In this document: positions 12,921 to 24,297 of the stretch, in pieces
How positions within the stretch are numbered: the first letter of the stretch is position 1
Layout of the letters: each line of letters opens with the position of its first letter
Assembly (NCBI RefSeq): GCF_008831285.2
Contig: NC_045138.2
Span: 37,997,115-38,061,114 of the forward strand
Source of the DNA: Nymphaea colorata
Lineage: Eukaryota; Streptophyta; Magnoliopsida; Nymphaeales; Nymphaeaceae
DNA length: 64,000 nucleotides
Direction: 5' to 3'
Notes under the pieces: model-generated
The model's database searches: none
Told to the model about the DNA's origin: nothing
What the model saw: the letters and a program-made list of their open reading frames with translations, nothing else
Program-made: the position numbers and the translations under genes

Positions 12921-15900
12921 ATGTTGGCAGGAAATGGACTATTTTGCCCGCTTCTTGGGTTTGCTTCGTGTGCTGTTTTTATTTACATGACATTGGGGGA
13001 TTTAAAGTTTTTCTTCAGGGAGCCAAAGATGGAGTTTGTGAGAAGAAATGGGACTCAATTTGTTGAGGGAGGGAAGGAATTCTATGTCAACGGATGGAAT
13101 TCTTACTGGTTAATGGATCAGGCGGTGGAAGAATACAGTAGGCCGAGAGTAACGAAAATGCTTCATGCTGGTGCCAAGATGGGGCTTACTGTTTGCAGAA
13201 CTTGGGCTTTCAATGATGCCGGATATAATGCCTTACAGCTTAAGCCGGGAGAATTTGACGAACGCGTATTTAAGGTAATCTCAACTCTCTTTCTCTTTTC
13301 TTTTTTTCTTCTTCTTCTCCTTTTTCACATCTCATGATTGATTTGAACGCGTATACGGGCAAATGTAGCAGCTTTACATTGTACATCGATCCTTTTCGTT
13401 TTCATTCTGCTTCTTGCTGCTTTCTTTGTATTGCCAGAGAAGGACCTATTTTTTAAGTTTTATTTTTGTTGGTTCGAACAAGATTGTCTCTAATGATCTT
13501 GGTCACTCCATAAGCACCTAAAATATTAGAACGAAAAACTAAACATAAGGTGTATCACCCATTATCATAGACATGACGTAACTCTTGAGAGGTTGTAATA
13601 TGAAAGATGCTGGAACAGGCACTTCTCATTTCATCTATGGTAGTAGCAACTCATGGTCTTTGAGGAGAAGTTGCAGCCAATGCTACAAGGGCAACTACTC
13701 ATTGTCGTCAGAATCCTCATCTTGCAATACAGATATAAAAAAACAGAGACTGGGCCTACATTTAGGTGTGTTCTAACTCTTTTTTCTGGGGCATGATGCT
13801 ATTGTCTTGCTATAGACTTGGACACAGGCGACAGTTCTCACATGATTGTCATCTGAATGTATCGCAAGAATCCAGCAAGCTGAAATAAGGTCCAAACAAA
13901 CAACTAAATGAGTAAGCAACTAACTTCTATGACAGGATTCTGATACCAGTACACAATTTGGTGACCTCGAGTTTATGAAGGATTTTGGTGTTCAGATATA
14001 TGGTTTTTCAAATCATAGAATGCAACTATAATGCACATGATGCTTGTGCGCTTCATGTTCCAAGTTTAATGACAAGCTCAGTATGACACTGCTTCTAGCG
14101 TTAATTGGGTTCCTTTCAGTGAGGGTGCTTTGTAGTCCACCTGAACACCTGAGTGCTGCAATTGAGATGACAAAACCAAATAGAACATCAATTGGAGTTT
14201 TGATTCTAATAATCTTTTATGAATTCTTTAGTGTCTGTAGTACTTTTTCTTTCATATATTTGACTGTACGTTTGGGGCCTTTCTATTTGATGGTAACAAA
14301 ACAATGTGAACACTTTCGTAGGCATTGGATCGAGTCATTGCAGAAGCACGGCACCATGGGATTAGATTAATCCTCTGTCTGGTGAATAATTTGCATGCCT
14401 ATGGAGGTAAAGCTCAGTATGTTCAATGGGCATGGGAGGAAGGGTCAGCTTCAAGCAGGTCTAACGACTCTTTCTTTTCCGATTCCTCCATCAGACATCA
14501 TTTCAAGAATTATGTGAAGGTAAGTTGAAATGAATAGCTCCATCTATTTCAAAAACTTGTACAGCTGATCACAATTTATTAGGCCTATGTGACCTTTCAA
14601 AGCCTAATTTTGGGTTATTCTGCAAGCTTCCTTCATTTGTGCAACATTGACCGGCATTGTTATTCCATCCTTGTTCAATGGGTTTGATTACAGAAAGTAC
14701 CTCCTGAGTCATCTTATGAAAATATCAGTACTGAAAAAGAGTAGTCCAAATTGCAAATGGTTGTGGTTGAGATATTATGTCTATGAACCAAAACCTGGAT
14801 TTTATACAGTTTACTTCAACCTGGTCAATATTCCCTCCTGGTCATGTCTCATTCTGTGATTTGTATATGTATGCTCCATGCCTTAAATCAATTGTTTGTT
14901 TTCTTAAATCTTATATATTCAGTCAGAACTGGGTGGTTAGCTTTTATCCTCTCACTAATCTCGGCAGTTCTATTGTATGGTAGAATGTGAGTTGTATTTA
15001 TAATTTTATACATACATTCTCATCTTTGCTTGTCTATCTACAGACAATGTTGACTCGGAGAAATCGCTTTACAGGAGTTGAATATAGAAACGATCCTACA
15101 ATTTTTGCATGGGAATTAATGAATGAGCCTCGTTGTACAACTGATCCTTCTGGTAGTTCACTTCAGGTAATTTGCTTCTTCCCTAAATCTTCATTTTCTA
15201 TGCTTATTTAGCCTAATTTTTTGAAAGATTGATCTAGCTGACTGGACTAGCTCATTGTAGGTGCAGGCTGGGTCCATTCACATTTCACTATGAAATTTAG
15301 TACTTCTTCATATTTCTTTAGTTATGTCTATCTGTGGTTGTACAACCTCACAAGTACCAAATAATGAAATAAATGAGACAGGGGATCAAGGGTTACGGGC
15401 TCAAAGATTCTTCTTTCTCCTCAGTGGGCAAGATATTACTTAGCTTCAGTGTAAATATGATAATAGATTTCAATAAGCAATAGAAAATAGAAAATTTTAA
15501 TTAATAACAGTTGCTTAGTAATGATTTATGTATATGAGGAAGGACCAAGTTTGCTTTTGTTACATTGTTCTTCGTTGTATTTTGTTCCAAATATGTTCTG
15601 TTTAATGAATTGGTAGGAACATAAGATTGTTCCCCTAACTATTCTTGCCCTGAGAAAGGACTATCTTAACAGCAAGCTTCATGGAAAAACTCCCTGTAAT
15701 TTAATAAATCTTTACCTATTTAAAAAAATGCAGGGTTGGATCAAAGAAATGGCTGAATTCGTGAAATCTATTGACAAGAACCACCTACTAACTGTTGGAG
15801 TGGAAGGCTTCTATAGTGCAGCAACTGCCAAAAAGTTCCATGTGAACCCCGGAGACTGGGCAAGCAGCCTTGGCACTGATTTTGTGGAAAATTCGAGGAT

Positions 15901-16550
15901 TGCAGCGATAGATTTTGCTTCTGTTCATACATACCCAGATAGCTGGTAAGTACATCAGATTTGCTTAGTAGTTAGTCAATTACACGTGAAAAAATGTCAG
16001 TCATGTCTAGAAAAGATGCAAGCTCCATCAAGTTCATATGGTTTCGATGCAAAGACTGGTTTTTCTTCATGCAGTTTTAGTATTAAGCACATGTTTAGGT
16101 TCAAAAGGTCCTTGACTGAACTCGTACCCCAGTGCATAAACTCTTTCATACTACAGGTGTCCAGGGCTCAGTTTCACAGAGAAGATGAAGTTTGTGTCGG
16201 AATGGATATCATCTCATATTGATGATGGAGACCAGGATTTGAAAAAACCAGTGCTGTTTGCTGAATTTGGGTTGTCTTCCAAGACTGATAACTTTCAACC
16301 GGGACACCGATATCAGTACTACAAGAGGGTGTATGATTTACTGTACGAAGCTGCAAAAGCAACGCGATCTGGTGCTGGAGCAATGCCATGGCAGTTTCTT
16401 GTCGATGACATGGACGAGTATGGAGATGCATTTGCAATTGTTCCATGGAGGATACCATCCATTTACAAGCTCATAACCAGACAGTCGTGTAGGTTGGCAG
16501 CAATCCGCCATGGCAAGAGTTCATCCAAGTTATTGGCTGAATGCCCATAG
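12921..16550 (+). CDS. Mannan endo-1,4-beta-mannosidase (GH5 subfamily 7)
   Basis: Secreted or membrane-anchored enzyme that cleaves internal beta-1,4 bonds of mannan, glucomannan and galactomannan in the cell wall. Five exons join in frame: 12921-13274, 14322-14519, 15044-15166, 15734-15945, 16157-16550, giving 426 residues, the usual family length. Residues ~6-26 are hydrophobic and look like a signal peptide or anchor. GH5 landmarks run in order: [23 protein letters not shown] with [19 protein letters not shown] with the acid/base Glu at ~212, [11 protein letters not shown], and FAEFG with the nucleophile Glu at ~332, then GAMPWQF. Both catalytic residues are present and no frame is broken, so it should be functional. 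The start is the first ATG that places the hydrophobic segment at the N-terminus. Which mannanase paralogue this is cannot be told from sequence alone. Confidence 0.94.
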
Positions 16551-18348
16551 AGTTAGTATGTACATTTTCTTTTATTTTCTTCCAAAGTTGTTGTATTCAT
16601 ATTCTTTTGTTCCTTCTTGCATTTATGATGCATGTATAGGAAATATGTGTTTGGTGATATAGAAAGTTTTGGCTGTTTTTGTGAATGATCTGTCCACGGC
16701 TACCGGCGGTTTCAATGGCTCCAACTTCAACGACGGATATCACAGAGTGGACCTATACCAGATGCAGATGAGGCTAAATCCAATGCAAAATTTATTTTTT
16801 CAAAAAAATCTCATTAAAGTAGGCGAATCATCTCTCTCTTGCTCTCTTTCTCCCTCATTCTGTCTTTGACAAAGCAACGATATTTGTCTCTTGGGTGGGA
16901 AGGCCGTGAATTGAGCAGGCAACTGTGGATCTTAGGTTGGGGATCATCTGCGTGGTTCCTTCTACCGAATACTCGTAATTCATATGCCCGACTTTCTTGT
17001 CGAGATTTCAGCAAGATACGCACCTGCCCTGTGCCAGCCTTATGATAGATTTTCTCCTTTTCATTGCCAGCCTGTGAACAAACTGAGTCGAAGGCTGCAG
17101 TTTCTTTTCTGTCCCTTCGGCTGTCGTTTTCTTTTTTGAAAAAAAGGTATTCTGGTTTTCTTGACAAAACAGAAATTTATAACTAACTGCTGAATTTTTT
17201 ATGTATTAGCATACAACTACTTAGCATTTGCAAATTGACTTTATACAATCATTCACAACTACGTGCTTTAATATTATAATATTTTCAAAAGTACTACTTT
17301 ACATTTGTCGTAAAAGATGATTTCTTGTAAAAAGAAACAATTCCAATGAAATATGCTGCTTCTGGGGGATCTCATCCCCTTATTTTTTTATTAAGAGGAG
17401 CCATTGGCCCTCCTTTGCCTCACCACCTTTAAGATTAATAGAGCTTGTTTCAGAATCTATTAAAGTCTAAAGAAAGAGCTAAAAAATTTATAAAGTTGGT
17501 AAGTTCAATAATCAGTTCTTATTTTTAACCCTTTTCAAGCTAAAGCCGAAGCTAAATAACGAAGCTAATAAGAGATAGGTTGTGATCCACCAAACCAGGT
17601 CTTGACAATTTAGATGATATTATTTTTGATTGTCATAGTTACAAATATACGAATATGAGTTAACACCTTCTTTTATTGGCAATGAATTTTTTATGTCTTG
17701 GCTTGCAGTCGCAGGCGCCATATATATCAGATCTTATATGTATGTCATGCACCCATGAAATAGAAAACCCTGTAATGGCTCGTACCGTTATGAGGTTGAG
17801 GTTGGTATTAATAAGACAAGTATTTATGCTTATGGGAAACTCTGACGAAAAGAGGCACACATGAAACCATAAGTGGACATTCGTTTAGCTGATGCAAACG
17901 CCGGACACAGGGAACGCACCCGCACGGCTTGCAAAAAGCCAAAATACGTTCCGACGTTTCCTTGAAAAGTGCCACGGAATGGAGTCTTGTCTCGCTCCAT
18001 GCAAACACGGCAACCTCTCCCAGGGCCGCCGCATCTGTTCTTCCCGTTCTCGGGACACCAAGCGTCTTAAAAACAGAAAATCAAACATACTTTAAAATAG
18101 AGGAAATTTATTAAAGCACAAGTCCAAGTGCAACAAGAGAGAGGTAGACACAGGAAGGACCGACTGGACTAATACGGGCAGCAGCGTTCATGGTGCATCT
18201 CCATCTACCATAACATATCTAGACATCACATAAGCATGCCATGCATGAAGAAACATACATGCACACGCTCCACATACATAAGCACATACACATGCCTACA
18301 TGCAAACTGCCACCACGTATCTTCTGCTGCTCACGATGATAAGCAGGT
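16551..18348. other. 3' UTR of mannanase and intergenic DNA
   Basis: Convergent intergenic space between the mannanase (+) and metallothionein (-) genes. The first ~250 bp are probably 3' UTR. A moderately GC-rich patch at 17880-18075 contains only short open frames without motifs. The stretch just right of it (about 18110-18348) is probably metallothionein 3' UTR. Confidence 0.5.
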
Positions 18349-19339
18349 TTAATGGGCACCACAGGAGCAGTTCACGCACTTGCAGGCGGAGCCTGCACCG
18401 CACTTGCAGCCGTTCTCGGCCGCCGGCACCTCCATGACTTCATCGAAGTAACTGCAAATAAGATGCCGACTATTCTATTGAGCAAGGTCATTATCACCAC
18501 AGTTAAGCTTGATTATTGAAAGATTCGTGCAGTTGGTATGAAGTAAGATAAGTTAGATGCATGGTTGATCTAAGACACATCTATACCTCTTCTCCGTCTC
18601 GATGATATCGATACCAAAAGAATTTCCTTTCTTCCTGCAAGCACAAAATCAGATTACTTTTAATACCATATCATCATCTATACTCGTTTTTTCACATTTA
18701 AGTATTTAACCATTTGAAAATATAAAAATCATTAATATTTAGAACAACTTTATGAAGAAGGTCACTTTTTACATATATATATATATACACACAGGGAGAG
18801 AGAGATGATATGAACTTCATTAAACCAGTCACCATAAGAGGAAAAATGGATGCAAAACAAGATACAAAGGCAATTGTGAGATAGAGATACAGATGTATAC
18901 CCAAACTTATATATATATATATATGTTTGAGAAATCAGTCGGCTACTTTTAAGATCGGATGGTTATTTTTTATTTTATGTTACTAAAAACTATTAAAAAG
19001 TATGCATTTGAGACGATCAGTTGTTTAACAACCATGGTTTTTGGTGACAGAACATAATGACACAAAATAAAGAAAAAAAAACTTGGCAACAAAGGTAACC
19101 GGTTCAATTCAATTTGCATATGTACATGTATCGTTACCTTTAAAGAAAAAAGAGAGGAGAGACAGGATAGATATAAATTTAGGGCCGCATGATCTGATTA
19201 TTATATATACTCACACACGGACAAAGAAGCCAGCGCATGTATTCCACACACACAGAAATTAACCAATTAAAATATTATCGTAGTTCACTTACACGCACTG
19301 GCTCTTGTCAGCGCAGTCACAGTTGCCACAGGTCGACAT
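18349..19339 (-). CDS. MT3: Metallothionein type 3
   Basis: Small cytosolic cysteine-rich protein that binds Cu and Zn through thiolate clusters; type 3 forms in plants are typically abundant in leaves and ripening fruit. Three exons on the minus strand, read 19339-19293, 18634-18587 and 18451-18349, join to a 65-residue protein. The N-terminal domain has four Cys in the type 3 pattern (MSTCGNCDCADKSQC, then VKKGNSFG), a Cys-free spacer of about 31 residues follows, and the C-terminal domain has six Cys in CKC, CKC and CxC pairs ending CSCGAH. Donor and acceptor sites are canonical (gtaagt, cttgcag, gtatag, tttgcag). Length and domain layout match the family exactly and nothing is broken. Confidence 0.96.
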
Positions 19340-19446
19340 GGTGATGAGCAAGCTTGGTGGGGAGAGGAGTGAAGAAATGGAAGGAGAAGAGGCTCACTGC
19401 TTGATCAGGAAGTGCTTGTAGTGCAGAAGAAAGGTGGTGGGTATCG

Positions 19447-19455
19447 TATTTATAG
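19447..19455 (-). promoter_or_regulatory. TATA box of the metallothionein gene
   Basis: CTATAAATA on the minus strand, about 108 bp upstream of the MT3 start codon; its position fits a transcription start some 30 bp downstream and a leader of ~75 bp. Confidence 0.7.
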
Positions 19456-19784
19456 GCGCAAGTTTCATGAGGCCACCGGCGGTATCGCCTCTCAATCGTG
19501 TGTACCAAATGCTCTAAAGCAGCTCTTGCGTGTGGGCACACTCTTCTAGGATGAAGACGACAAAGGAATCTCTATGATACGAGGGTGGCAGGAAAGAGAT
19601 AGGCGCCGTCCCTTCCATCGCCGTCCGGTGACAGTGCTTTGCACGCTAACAGTTCTCAGTTTGGCCTTTCTTGATCGTCTTCCAAACCATCTCCCTTCCA
19701 TTTTGTTTTTGCTTTTCCATTTCGCGAAAGAAATAACTTCATGCAATAAAGTTCGGAAAGGTCTCAACTAAACTAATAAGAGGG

Positions 19785-20870
19785 TTTTTGGATGACAATT
19801 TACTCAAAACACCATCTCCAGAGTGTTTGAATAACAACTAAACTAGGTTTTGTCAAAGCCCGATTTTCATGAAAGGCCTGAAAAATCTATTTTCTACCAA
19901 GTTTTTCAGGTAAGCTTAATTTTTACCTCTAAACAAAGTTTTTCACTTGTCATTTAAACATGTAAACTAAGTTTACAAAACTGAGTTTTTAACAAGGTTT
20001 TCAAAAACATGGTTTTCATAAAACCAAGTTTATTGATGGCGTCATCCGAACCACCCCAAAAATTGGATTTGTGAAATTTTTAAAATCTTGTTTGTATGTT
20101 TTGATGACAAGTCAAAAAACTAAGTTTTTATTGTTGAAACCTGATTTATGTTTGGATGACAAAAATGTGTTTGACATAATGTCCAGACCTGGTGCAAAAA
20201 TATACAGACCTGTTGCTGTCGATGTCAAGATAATTAAGCTTCCCTATTAAAACCTGTCGTTGTGCATGTGCTCCTCAATTTTTTATTCATTCACTCACGA
20301 TTGCGCAGATTAAATAGATTCTTTGTTCACTTGTTACTTCTAAGGTGTCAATAATGATTGTTAGGTGAATTGGATCTTGATATTGTATATGTTCATGCAC
20401 CAAACTTCCCAACTCAATATGGGGAAGTAAATTTGAAGTTTATTAAAAGTAAATTTTGTAAAATGACGTTTTGCAGAGAAAACCTAAGCAAGGAAGGTGG
20501 GGTGGAGGGAGAGAAAGTTAGTGCATCGGACTGTGCACATTAAAGAAGGTGCACAGTAAAGAAGGGAAGAACATTTTGGTAATTTATTAAAAAGAAATAT
20601 CTTCCATAATATTTTTACTTTGTTCATTTTCAATTTTGTCTTCACAAAAAGTTTTATTTTTCAGGGTGAACTAAAGACATTTTACAGGAAAAATCTATGG
20701 CACATATAACCAGGTTCAGTGGTGGGGGTGTTGGTGAAAACAAGTTTTCCATAGACTAAAAAACAACATTTTATTTAAAAGTGGGTTTTCATAAAACTCG
20801 GTTTCTAAACCCTCAAAAGAATGTTTTGGAGGCAAAACCTTTTAGGGTTGTCACCCAAATGGCACCTAAG
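19785..20870. mobile_element. Degenerate repeat element with GTTTTCATAAAAC-type sub-repeats
   Basis: Dispersed copies of short phrases such as gttttcataaaac, aagttt and ggatgacaa in both orientations; the left edge reads ggatgacaattt and the right edge ttgtcacccaaat, which may be decayed inverted ends. No coding capacity. Confidence 0.3.
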
Positions 20871-21402
20871 TTTACATTTTTAAGTAAAACACTCTGGCTA
20901 TATGTGCGAGCCCGAAAATTTAGAAAAATATAATCCTCCTGCAAAGCACAAAAGGTAGCATATGAAAACATTAGAATGGGCCTCATTTCATCCCTCACAT
21001 GCACGTCATGCACTATTAATATGTCTTTAAGATGAAGTTTGATAAGAAGAACATTATGTTTTTGTAATACAATATATGGGTTGTTTGGCTCATGAAATGA
21101 TAACATACCTTTTTATGAACCTGCCTTCATGCACCGTTCCATTAGCCAAACAACCTCCTATGTTTGAAGAACACCATGTTCTTATTTTAAAAAATATTAC
21201 ACGACCATGTTCGGCGTTTGATTGTAGTTTAAGAACAACAGTATTCATAATCATGACGACGTATTTACTGAAATAAGAACATGATATTTACGAGTCGAGA
21301 ATTTCAAGAACTCTCGTTTCAAACACACAATGTTCCCATAGAGGGATAATAACATCAATCAGTGGTACCCGCCCTGTTTGTTTGAATTTAAATGTCAATT
21401 TG

Positions 21403-21610
21403 GGGGGCCTTTGATACATTTAAAATCATGAACTTTTACAATAAAAATGCTTAGTTTTTAAGAAATTAAAATTATTAAACAAACATGGTATTTTGTTTTT
21501 GGAATTAGAAAACTGAAACTTAGAATTTTAATTTCATTCTTGTTTGAGGAGTAATTATGCTTCTGTAATTTTTATTCTTCAATCAAAATTCCAAACCATC
21601 AAACGCCCCC
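21403..21610. mobile_element. MITE, ~208 bp
   Basis: Left end GGGGGCCTTTGAT and right end, read on the opposite strand, GGGGGCGTTTGAT; both continue into AT-rich sequence of similar composition. No coding capacity. A target-site duplication could not be assigned, so the superfamily is left open. Confidence 0.6.
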
Positions 21611-23162
21611 TTAAAAGAGGATATAAGGAACAGACAGCCATATGTTTGTGAATTCCACCCATTTTGAAACACATTCTGTGTGATCTTAGAGTCCTTCCCA
21701 TCAGATGCACTTTCTCTTATCTAAATGTAACATATTAGAAGATTCAACTAACCACTCAGCATGGTTGATTTCGGGTAGAGGTACTAGTTTCGGGGTTTTA
21801 TGTCGCAAATTCTCTCGGCCTGGTGCAGTTTTCTAGGGAAAAACAAATATTCTAAATTCATAAAAGTAATGAACTTCACATTAAATACTTAAATGGGCAA
21901 ATGAGGTCTCTCTCCTTACGACGGGGCTCGATCGTTCATTGCCTTGGTTGTATGTTCCGGTGGTTGGCAAAACAATCATGATATTGAGAACTAAACCGCG
22001 TCAGTCTATTCTCCAAGCAACCGCTGTTGATCACCTTATCTCTTTGGTCGAAAAAAGAAACTTATCTTGTCTTCGCAAAGCATCGGAAACGGGCCATTTT
22101 CGTGTTTCAGACGTCGACTGCCATCGCTTTCGAAGGGAGCAACTTTCAAATCAAAGATTAGGAAGCTGATGCTCCACGAAGGTTAAGTTAAAGAAGACAC
22201 TGCATTCCAATGGCGTGATACACGACACCTGCAAATACTTAGTTGGCTGCAAGTTTCTTCCATCAGAAGAAAAAGCAACTTAGATAATGTTGCTCCCAGT
22301 TTTCTTATTTTGCAGAAAAATTCTGGACCAAGAAAGTCGTGGCCCGTCTTTCGAGGGCACCGGATTCTTCTTTGTTGTTGTGTTGTCAATGGATTCATTT
22401 TTTTGTTAATTTCTTAACCAAGGCTTCTGCTTGTTGATTCATGTACAAGGACACGGGAGAACACATAATTCTGGATGAAAGACCTTTTATTTTTCTTTCT
22501 TCTTTTCTTTTTTTCAATTCTTCTTTGTCTGTTGGTTTCTTTGGAGATTTTTTTTGTTGCTGATTTTTTTTTTTTTTTTTTTTGTTTTCTTAATGACCTC
22601 TCGTTACTCAATTTTATCAATGCATTTCCATTTTGTCGGTTCTCTTTCTCTTCCACCAAATGTTGGTAGCGCAACAGTTTGAGTTGGGTGGGGTGTTGTA
22701 GTCATTAGTTACGTCCTTAATTCGAATCCTAACGGCGCTGTCTGATGATATTAATGAGTAATGTTCTCTTCTCCTCTCGCTCTCTCCCCATTTAGTCCGA
22801 CCTTCTACTTATGATAATTTCTATTTAATGAAAAACTTTGAGATAAAGTGATCAAGAGCCCTTAAATCTCATGGGTGACTCATTACATCAATGGCGAAGC
22901 CACATATTTGTTAAATGAAAGCAGTCCAAAATAATATATTACTTAAGTGCGTTTTTGTTATACAACTAAAGTTAAATCTAACTGTGTCTTTATAAAAAAT
23001 TAAGAAATGAAGATCATATCTTAACACACTGCCATGCTTATAGAGTTGAAGTGCCAAGAGGTTTGTGTACTTGTGGTTTATTTAATTTTATTTTTACTAA
23101 ACCTCTTTTTGCGCCTTGTAAAAATGTATGGACATCTCAAAAGGAGAAAGGGAGAAAGGAAT

Positions 23163-23190
23163 GTTATATATATATATATATATATATATT
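23163..23190. repeat. (TA)n microsatellite
   Basis: Uninterrupted TA tract in intergenic DNA. Confidence 0.9.
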
Positions 23191-23696
23191 TTAAAATATT
23201 AAGAGAAAGGGTTTGTTCTCTTTAGTAAAGTCTTGTCAATCTTAATCATCTTAAAAGATGGTTCATGTGCCTTCTAGCAATGTATCAAAATCTCAAATGC
23301 AGAAAGGAATTTTTGCAAAATATTAACAAAAAAGTTTAGGATGCTCTTGTACAAGTATCGTCAATCTAAATCGTCTACATGACACAAAGGCATTGAATAA
23401 ATGGTGCGGTGTTTTATTAGGAATTGCATTAGTCACGTAGTTAATCTAAATGTGAATAGGTATTTGGAAATATTAATATAATCCTATCTTATATTATGTT
23501 TACGTTAAGTGTTTCATGAAGTTGCCCTTGTCTAACAGAAAAAATCATGAAATAATAACAAAATGTTCTTATACCAAATAACCCCTAGTGATAATAATAA
23601 TAGTAGGTTTATGTTTTATGTATATATACTCAAAAAATTAGGATAGATTCATCGATCGTTTTTTTAAAGTGTTTCATGAATTTATTCATATTTTTG

Positions 23697-23857
23697 AGGG
23701 TGTCGTTTGATAATAATAACAATTTGATACTGTTCAATCAATAAATGTGTACCAAAAAGTATGATGTATTCATAAAACACTGTAATAAAGTATTTCACAT
23801 TTTTGTATAGACTTACGAAACAATAACAAACTTTTTCTATTACCAAACAGCTCCTAA
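23697..23857. mobile_element. MITE-like element, ~160 bp
   Basis: Left end gggtgtcGTTTGATAATA and right end, inverted, ggagctGTTTGGTAATA form imperfect terminal inverted repeats around AT-rich sequence. Confidence 0.5.
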
Positions 23858-24202
23858 ATGTTATATTAAAAAAGAGTTGAATCAATCTCATTCGTGTTTT
23901 TACTATATTTTTTTCATTTTTTAAAAATAGTTTATGCATATGTGATCTGCATTTTTAAAAAAATGTAGATCAATCAAAGTTATGCTTTATAGTTTGTAGA
24001 CATGTTAAGATGAGTTAGTTAAACAAAAATAAAATTTTCTCTATTTCAAGAATATTATTTTAATAAATTTATAACGTTTAACGAGCTCGAGCCACACCGT
24101 TAGCTTGAGAGTTGGTCCTAAAAGATCCAGTTCAGCTGGACGACCTGCTTCCACCCGAGACGCGAGCTGAAACCCGAGTCGTGTTAATCTCGAACCACCC
24201 TT

Positions 24203-24210
24203 AAACCCTA
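24203..24210 (+). promoter_or_regulatory. Telo-box-like motif upstream of the L21m gene
   Basis: AAACCCTA, about 90 bp upstream of the L21m start. Telo boxes (AAACCCTAA) are known in promoters of plant ribosomal-protein and translation genes, so this fits co-regulation with them; the match lacks the last A. Confidence 0.45.
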
Positions 24211-24297
24211 CCACGACGGCGTCGTCTTCCCGGCTTTTGCAGAAGAAAGAAGAGAGAAAAGGACGGGGTTGATAGAGGATTCCGTTTCAGGATCTCG

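Larger units (their letters stand above)
19500..24200. other. Intergenic region with MITE-like elements, no gene recognised
   Basis: AT-rich DNA between the divergently transcribed MT3 and L21m genes. It includes MT3 upstream sequence, repetitive GTTTTCATAAAAC-type sequence at 19790-20870, small terminal-inverted-repeat elements near 21400 and 23700, poly-T at 22565-22583 and a (TA)n tract at 23163-23190. No coding frame shows a familiar motif. Confidence 0.6.

Noticed and set aside
22700-22740. tRNA-like B box (ttcgaatcct) suggesting a tRNA gene
   Set aside because: No cloverleaf or acceptor-stem pairing could be built around it; at most a decayed SINE.
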